DNA from: CALKZN01 sp050633585
GTDB lineage: Bacteria; Pseudomonadota; Gammaproteobacteria; Arenicellales; Arenicellaceae
Length of the DNA stretch: 64,000 nt
Assembly: GCA_050633585.1 (NCBI GenBank)
Contig: JBOEGT010000025.1
Span: forward strand, 1-64,000
Direction of reading: 5' to 3'
Under the pieces are notes generated by a model. It ran no database searches and was not told the origin of the DNA. It was given only the letters and a program-made list of their open reading frames with translations. Both the position numbers and the translations under genes were made by a program. Shown here piece after piece: positions 59,904 through 64,000 of this stretch (its first letter is position 1; every line of letters begins with the position of its first letter).

Positions 59904-60956
59904 TTATGCCGCTATCTTTTGCAGTCCATAATAAATGATTGTGAAAAAAATCAATGCAAATAAATAGCAAACTGATACTTTGAATGCGCGTTTTGCAGGC
60001 TGATCACTCAGTCCTGCAAAAAAGTAATTGAGTCGGCAAGGCCCCATAATAGCCATGAGATATAAGCTAACAATAATAGCGAGATGACCAATAGCATCAA
60101 CTTTGCCAAAATCGATAATCGCTAAAATAAATACCCCTGCAAGCGCCACGGTTGTGACAATAAAGCCTGTGCCTGTTAGTGCAATCAATAAAAAAGCCAA
60201 TGTAAATTCAACAAATCCCGCCATCACCATAAATATCTCTTTCGGAAAACCCATTGATAAGTAAGGTTTTTCCACTAGTAGAGGGTAAGACCATGTTGGA
60301 TAAATCCATTTCTCAACACTAGCCCATTGTAGCGTCCATGAAATGGCTAAATACAGCATGAAAAAAGAAAAAGATTTAGCTGTAAATTGAGAGGGGTTGT
60401 GCCCTTTTATCATGAATAGTGCAATGCCAAGAAAAATCATGTAGTCAGCAAGGTGAAATAATCCATAATTTGAAATAGCATATAACCAGAGAGCAATGAT
60501 GCCAAAGCCTGCGTATTTTGCAGTCATGCGAGTCATTAAGGCAACTAAAATCAAGACCTGTATAGATGCAACAAGTAAGCTTGAATGTTTTAATTCTGGT
60601 GTCAAAGTAATGCCGCCAATGGCCCAGACGCAAGCAAAAAATATGATCAATGTGAGTGTAAATACACGGTACGCAAAATCATCTGGCAGTTTCCTAAGCG
60701 CTTTATAACGATAGGCGTTAATGTAGCGGTTTAAAGTGTCTGTTTGGGCGTCAATAAACACCATGAAAAATATAAACGCATAAGAAATAACAAACACTAA
60801 CCAAAAGTAAGGTATTGATGTCACTTCATTAAGGCTAAGTGGTGGTTCTGTAGTGTCATACGGTGAAAACCATTTCACGTGGCCTGATGCAGGCTGAATG
60901 ATGACAGCTAACAGTGAAAAAAGAATAAGAATACTGCTGTAGTACTTGGCTTTCAC
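59904..60956 (-). CDS. DoxX-like membrane protein
   Basis: The 350-residue protein has a signal-like start (to about residue 25) ending PASGHVKWF, and then about nine hydrophobic segments. ASVEKWIYPTWSYPLL (about 218-233), a kind of loop common in DoxX-like proteins, is in the middle. The MVMAGFVEFTLAFLL segment supports this. No catalytic residues are recognised. The function is unknown; a redox or quinone-related role is often proposed for DoxX proteins. Confidence 0.6.
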   Translation of the reverse strand: MKAKYYSSILILFSLLAVIIQPASGHVKWFSPYDTTEPPLSLNEVTSIPYFWLVFVISYAFIFFMVFIDAQTDTLNRYINAYRYKALRKLPDDFAYRVFTLTLIIFFACVWAIGGITLTPELKHSSLLVASIQVLILVALMTRMTAKYAGFGIIALWLYAISNYGLFHLADYMIFLGIALFMIKGHNPSQFTAKSFSFFMLYLAISWTLQWASVEKWIYPTWSYPLLVEKPYLSMGFPKEIFMVMAGFVEFTLAFLLIALTGTGFIVTTVALAGVFILAIIDFGKVDAIGHLAIIVSLYLMAIMGPCRLNYFFAGLSDQPAKRAFKVSVCYLFALIFFTIIYYGLQKIAA

Positions 60957-61129
60957 TAGATACTCCCTGTGTTGAAAAAGTTAAAGTCAGAAAAACATAA
61001 CAACAACTTAACTTATGTTTGTGGACGTTTTTATTTGAAATTAATCCTTTAGTCTATTAAAACTGTCCAAGCTTTGAAAATCGATTTTTTGAATGATTTA
61101 ACCGATTTTTACGTTGTTTTTAATTTAAA

Positions 61130-61180
61130 CTTTCAATATTTATATACTATTAAGCTTTCAATGTTTCTATACCAATTAAG
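61130..61180. repeat. Tandem imperfect 25/26-bp direct repeat
   Basis: Two adjoining copies (61130-61154 and 61155-61180) begin CTTTCAAT and end ATTAAG or AATTAAG, differing at a few places. They lie upstream of a palindrome and promoter and may be activator or repressor sites. Confidence 0.5.
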
Positions 61181-61192
61181 CACTAACATTAC

Positions 61193-61212
61193 TGAAATTA
61201 AATTTAATTTCA
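61193..61212. promoter_or_regulatory. 20-bp perfect palindrome upstream of the small membrane protein gene
   Basis: TGAAATTAAATTTAATTTCA is identical on both strands and lies 43 bp before the putative -10 element. It looks like a binding site for a dimeric regulator. Confidence 0.5.
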
Positions 61213-61250
61213 TGTTTGTTGTAAAATTATGAACTATTGGTAATGATGAT

Positions 61251-61260
61251 TTGCTATAAT
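61251..61260 (+). promoter_or_regulatory. Extended -10 promoter element
   Basis: TTGCTATAAT contains a full TGnTATAAT extended -10 box about 95 bp before the ATG of the small gene; no good -35 is seen, as expected for this promoter class. Confidence 0.5.
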
Positions 61261-61352
61261 GCACTCATAACGCGCCAAATGCACCATTTAAGAGCGTTGA
61301 GCGCGGCTTAAAAGTAATCTTTTTATATATGTGAGAAGTGGGAGTAATAATT

Positions 61353-61523
61353 ATGATTATCAATGTAGTTTGGGCATTTGCAGCAATTGTTGTAGTAATG
61401 ATTCTGTTGGCGTTATTGGAACGTAAAGTGAGTAAAAAAAGCGCCAAAGTAAAGAAAAGTGCTTCAACAACAAATTCGGCAACCAAAGACTCAAGTGTCA
61501 AAGACACTCAAATATTGGTGTAG
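61353..61523 (+). CDS. Small single-span membrane protein
   Basis: ATG 61353 follows GGGAG by about 8 nt. The 56-residue product has one hydrophobic helix (residues 2-22, VVWAFAAIVVVMILLALLE) and a Lys/Ser/Thr-rich tail. No family is recognised. The repeat-rich upstream region and its own promoter suggest it is actually expressed. It could regulate a membrane partner or simply be a small envelope protein. Confidence 0.6.
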   Translation: MIINVVWAFAAIVVVMILLALLERKVSKKSAKVKKSASTTNSATKDSSVKDTQILV

Positions 61524-61537
61524 GCTTTTTCTTTATT

Positions 61538-61574
61538 AGAAAGCTTGGATGTAAGATGACTTTCTAAGCTTTCT
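61538..61574. terminator. Stem-loop between convergent small-protein and HIT genes
   Basis: AGAAAGCTT is inverted as AAGCTTTCT 19 nt later, with the 3' arm overlapping the stop codon of the HIT gene; the stem is stable but its T-runs are short. Confidence 0.55.
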
Positions 61575-61995
61575 TGGGGAATAATTGATTTAATAGAATT
61601 TGTAAGTCATGAATATGCTTGTCAGCAATGTCTTTGCTGTAAGCCTTCGGTTTTTGTTTTCCCCAAACAGGTGATGGCCATGCTATATCGTTTTTAAATC
61701 GAACGATATGATGCAAATGAAGTTGAGGCACTAAATTGCCTAGTGCTCCAGTATTGAGTTTGTCACCGTTGAAGTATTGCATTAACATTTTTCCAATGGA
61801 TAAAGATTCATGGAATAATGTGTTTATCTCTTCTTGTGGTAAGTCGTAAATTTCAACACAGTTTTGTCTTCTGGGCACGAGTATTAGCCATGGAAATTGT
61901 GAATCATTCATGAGTAATACGCGAGATAAATGTAGGTCAGTCACGAAAAGCGTGTCTTTTTCGAGTTGAGGGTGTAAGGAGAATTCAGTTTGCAT
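61564..61995 (-). CDS. HIT-domain protein
   Basis: PWLILVPRRQNCVEIYDLP (about residues 35-53) and LVPQLHLHHIVRFKND (about 88-103) match the histidine-triad family; the triad here reads QLHLHHIV, so the first His of the canonical HxHxH is Gln. This variant is usual for a group of gammaproteobacterial HIT proteins whose substrates (nucleoside phosphates) are unproven. Size (143 aa) is normal. Confidence 0.88.
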   Translation of the reverse strand: MQTEFSLHPQLEKDTLFVTDLHLSRVLLMNDSQFPWLILVPRRQNCVEIYDLPQEEINTLFHESLSIGKMLMQYFNGDKLNTGALGNLVPQLHLHHIVRFKNDIAWPSPVWGKQKPKAYSKDIADKHIHDLQILLNQLFPKKA

Positions 61996-62185
61996 GGATG
62001 AGATTGTATGTTTTTTAGCCTATGTATTCATTTGAAATTTCGCATTTTTTTAACGCTGACTAAATAGAAGGCCTTTTTACTAACGCTGTCAATTGGCGTT
62101 TTCTATGGGCGATAAAATGTAGCGTTTTTTCTATCTTTTATATATTTCTTGTTCATAAACGCTAAAATGGTCATTCTTTCCTTTA

Positions 62186-62953
62186 ATGGTTAATCAAATG
62201 GCTTTAGATCCTTTGCAGCTTGGTATATTGGTACTGGTGGGTGTGCTCGCTGGCTTTTTAAATGTCATGGCCGGTGGAGGTTCGATGCTGGTGCTCCCTA
62301 TTATGGTGTTTATGGGTATACCCGGAAATATTGCAAATGGCACGAATAGGATTGCCATGCTAGCGCAAAATTTAACGGCAGCGACAACGTTTTATAAAAA
62401 AGGAGTGTCTAATTTTCGGTTGAGTGTCAGTCTAGCCGTGTGTGCATTGCCGGGTGCTTTAGTGGGGGCTTATTTAGGAACTCAAATTGAAGGGAAAAGC
62501 TTTAATTTGATATTAGCAGGAGTCATGATTGTAGTGATGGCGATGATGATTTTTGCTCCCAAACCCACCGAGAATAATAATCTTGAAATTCCTCGAAACC
62601 GCCTGTTGATTGGACATTTTCTAATGCTATTTGTGGGGTTTTGGGGAGGTTTCATTATGGCAGGTGTTGGCTTTATTATGATCGCAGTCATGAATAAAGT
62701 AATGGGGATTGACTTGGTTTCATCCAATGCTCATAAGGTCTTAATCGAAATAGTTTTTACGGTATTTGCACTAGCGATTTTCGCCTCCCAGTTACAGCTG
62801 TTGTGGCTAGCAGGTTTGTTTCTGGGTTTAGGAAATGCGATTGGTGGCTGGTTTGGCGCGCACTATCAAACGGAAAAAGGTGGGGATGTCGTTCGGAAGA
62901 TTTTATATGTCGTGTTAGCAGTGTTTATTATTAAACTGATATTTTTCTCATGA
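62186..62953 (+). CDS. TauE/SafE (TSUP) family membrane transporter, copy 1
   Basis: The 255-residue protein has about eight hydrophobic segments and LNVMAGGGSMLVLPIMVFMG with ANGTNRIAMLAQNL, the repeated TSUP signature (about residues 25-67). Family members export sulfite or sulfoacetate-type anions. It overlaps the next gene in an ATGA. The substrate is unknown, and the sulfur genes at 38 kb make sulfite possible but unproven. Confidence 0.87.
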   Translation: MVNQMALDPLQLGILVLVGVLAGFLNVMAGGGSMLVLPIMVFMGIPGNIANGTNRIAMLAQNLTAATTFYKKGVSNFRLSVSLAVCALPGALVGAYLGTQIEGKSFNLILAGVMIVVMAMMIFAPKPTENNNLEIPRNRLLIGHFLMLFVGFWGGFIMAGVGFIMIAVMNKVMGIDLVSSNAHKVLIEIVFTVFALAIFASQLQLLWLAGLFLGLGNAIGGWFGAHYQTEKGGDVVRKILYVVLAVFIIKLIFFS

Positions 62954-63705
62954 CTTCATTTGAATTAGTTTTATTGCTGCTGGTCGGTGTAGTTAGCGGT
63001 TTCCTTAATGTCATGGCGGGAGGGGGCTCTATGCTGACTGTGCCATTGATGATTTTTATGGGAATCCCTGGTCATGTTGCTAACGGTACCAATCGCATTG
63101 GAATTTTGCTGCAAAACTTAACGGCAGTGACCGCTTTTTATAAGAAAGGTTTTTCTAATTTTAAATTGAGCTTAAGTTTAGCGGCGTTTACTATTCCTGG
63201 CGCTGTTATGGGAGCGTATTTGGCCTCGCATATTGAAGGCAAAGACTTTAATCGTTTATTAGTGGTATTGATGATTATTGTCATGATTATGATGGCAACG
63301 GGTAACCATAAAGACCCGAGTAAAAGAACTGAGAAGATTTCTCCTAAGCGCCTACTGAGTGGGCATTTGTTGATGATTGCAGCCGGTTTTTGGGGTGGTT
63401 TGATTCAAATTGGTGTTGGTTTTATTCTCATGCCGATATTGCATCGGGTAATGGGAATGGACTTAGTCACCACCAACTCGCATAAAGTCTTTATTGCCTT
63501 GAGCTTTTCAATTGCGGCTTTATTGGTATTTAATTCTCAACTTGAATTGCTTTGGTCGGCAGGCATTGCATTGGCAATTGGTAATTCTATTGGTGGGTGG
63601 TTTGCAACGAGTTTTCAGATCAAGCAGGGGGTTGATACCATTAAGTGGATTTTAAATATTGTCATCATTGTATTTATTATCAAACTACTATTTTTTCAAA
63701 ATTAA
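62950..63705 (+). CDS. TauE/SafE (TSUP) family membrane transporter, copy 2
   Basis: It shares LNVMAGGGSM, MGIPG.VANGTNRI, A.TAFYKKG.SNF and the AxGFWGG motif with the preceding gene along its whole length and is clearly a tandem duplicate, now divergent. The start overlaps the first by 4 bp. The pair may form a heterodimer, since each copy contains the two inverted family repeats. Confidence 0.87.
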   Translation: MTSFELVLLLLVGVVSGFLNVMAGGGSMLTVPLMIFMGIPGHVANGTNRIGILLQNLTAVTAFYKKGFSNFKLSLSLAAFTIPGAVMGAYLASHIEGKDFNRLLVVLMIIVMIMMATGNHKDPSKRTEKISPKRLLSGHLLMIAAGFWGGLIQIGVGFILMPILHRVMGMDLVTTNSHKVFIALSFSIAALLVFNSQLELLWSAGIALAIGNSIGGWFATSFQIKQGVDTIKWILNIVIIVFIIKLLFFQN

Positions 63706-63744
63706 TCATGTCAATTAGACGGGACAAGCGCCATAATTCGACCT

Positions 63745-64000
63745 ATGTCAGATTTGATTAATATTCAGAATATCAGTAAAACCTACCAAAATGGTTTTAA
63801 CGCGTTGGATGATGTATCGTTATCCATCAAGAAAGGTGAAATTCTTGCCCTGTTAGGCCCGAATGGCGCTGGGAAAACGACCTTAATAAGCATTATTTGC
63901 GGGCTTGTGAGTCCTACGAATGGTTCAGTCAAGGTCAATAATTTCGATATCATTAAAGATTATCGCCAAACGCGGCAATTAATTGGTCTTGTTCCTCAAG
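63745..64000 (+). CDS. ABC transporter ATP-binding protein, N-terminal part (3' end outside window)
   Basis: ATG 63745 opens a frame that runs to the right edge (85 codons). LLGPNGAGKTTLISIICGLV (about residues 36-55) carries Walker A, and LIGLVPQ marks the Q-loop. This resembles ATPases of ABC-2-type exporters (YadG/CcmA-like). The signature and Walker B motifs lie outside the window. Confidence 0.88.
   Translation, partial: MSDLINIQNISKTYQNGFNALDDVSLSIKKGEILALLGPNGAGKTTLISIICGLVSPTNGSVKVNNFDIIKDYRQTRQLIGLVPQ

Overview
The window reads as a chromosomal segment of an AT-rich marine-type gammaproteobacterium. The gene set resembles Oceanospirillales/Pseudomonadales: a cyo quinol oxidase, a Pseudomonas-style cysI/DUF934/cysH set, fpr with a divergent FinR-like LysR gene, glnE, and a FadL porin. 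This placement comes from gene content only and is moderate in confidence. No rRNA, tRNA, CRISPR array or intact insertion sequence was seen.

Positions 1-2852 hold the right-hand part of what looks like a peptide natural-product (RiPP) locus cut by the window edge. It contains the C-terminal end of a tryptophan halogenase, a 62-codon gene with the hallmarks of a lasso-peptide precursor, and a convergent operon of an HprK-like kinase and a sugar-transfer-type ATP-grasp protein. The predicted core begins with Gly, has Glu at position 8, carries three Trp and ends in Ser. This fits the halogenase and the kinase as tailoring enzymes. The protease and cyclase genes are not in the window and would be expected to its left.

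Positions 3077-23904 are an exopolysaccharide/capsule cluster of the Wzx/Wzy/Wza/Wzc type. It has Sel1/SH3 and beta-barrel accessory proteins, Wza, a BY-kinase Wzc and a VpsP-like protein. It also has a fused Alg13-Alg14 glycosyltransferase, two GT2 enzymes, one GT4-like and one GT61 enzyme, and a NodZ-like fucosyltransferase. Four methyltransferases, an AsnB-like protein with an altered P-loop, a Wzy polymerase, a Wzx flippase and a PHP-type tyrosine phosphatase complete it. A 286-bp MITE-like element lies in the middle. No initiating phosphoglycosyltransferase is present here.

Positions 24052-36541 are a cobalamin salvage and uptake region: bluB, cobD, cbiB, cobC, cobS, btuF, cobT, cobU, btuD, btuC and btuB. 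A clear cobalamin riboswitch precedes btuB, and a fadL porin gene sits inside the run. Positions 36771-47285 carry a carbonic anhydrase, a rhomboid protease, the sulfite-reduction genes, a CPxC thioredoxin-like protein, glnE, a LysE exporter and the fpr/finR divergent pair.

Positions 47363-53319 encode an MFS transporter, a SCO copper chaperone and cyoABCD without cyoE. Next come a lipoprotein of unknown function, a periplasmic siderophore-type binding protein and a GbsR/MarR regulator. A diheme cytochrome c peroxidase follows in one operon with a histidine kinase and a receiver-only response regulator. The right end holds a DoxX-like membrane protein, a small single-span membrane protein behind an unusual repeat-rich promoter region, a HIT protein, two tandem TauE/SafE-family transporters, and the start of an ABC ATPase cut by the window edge.
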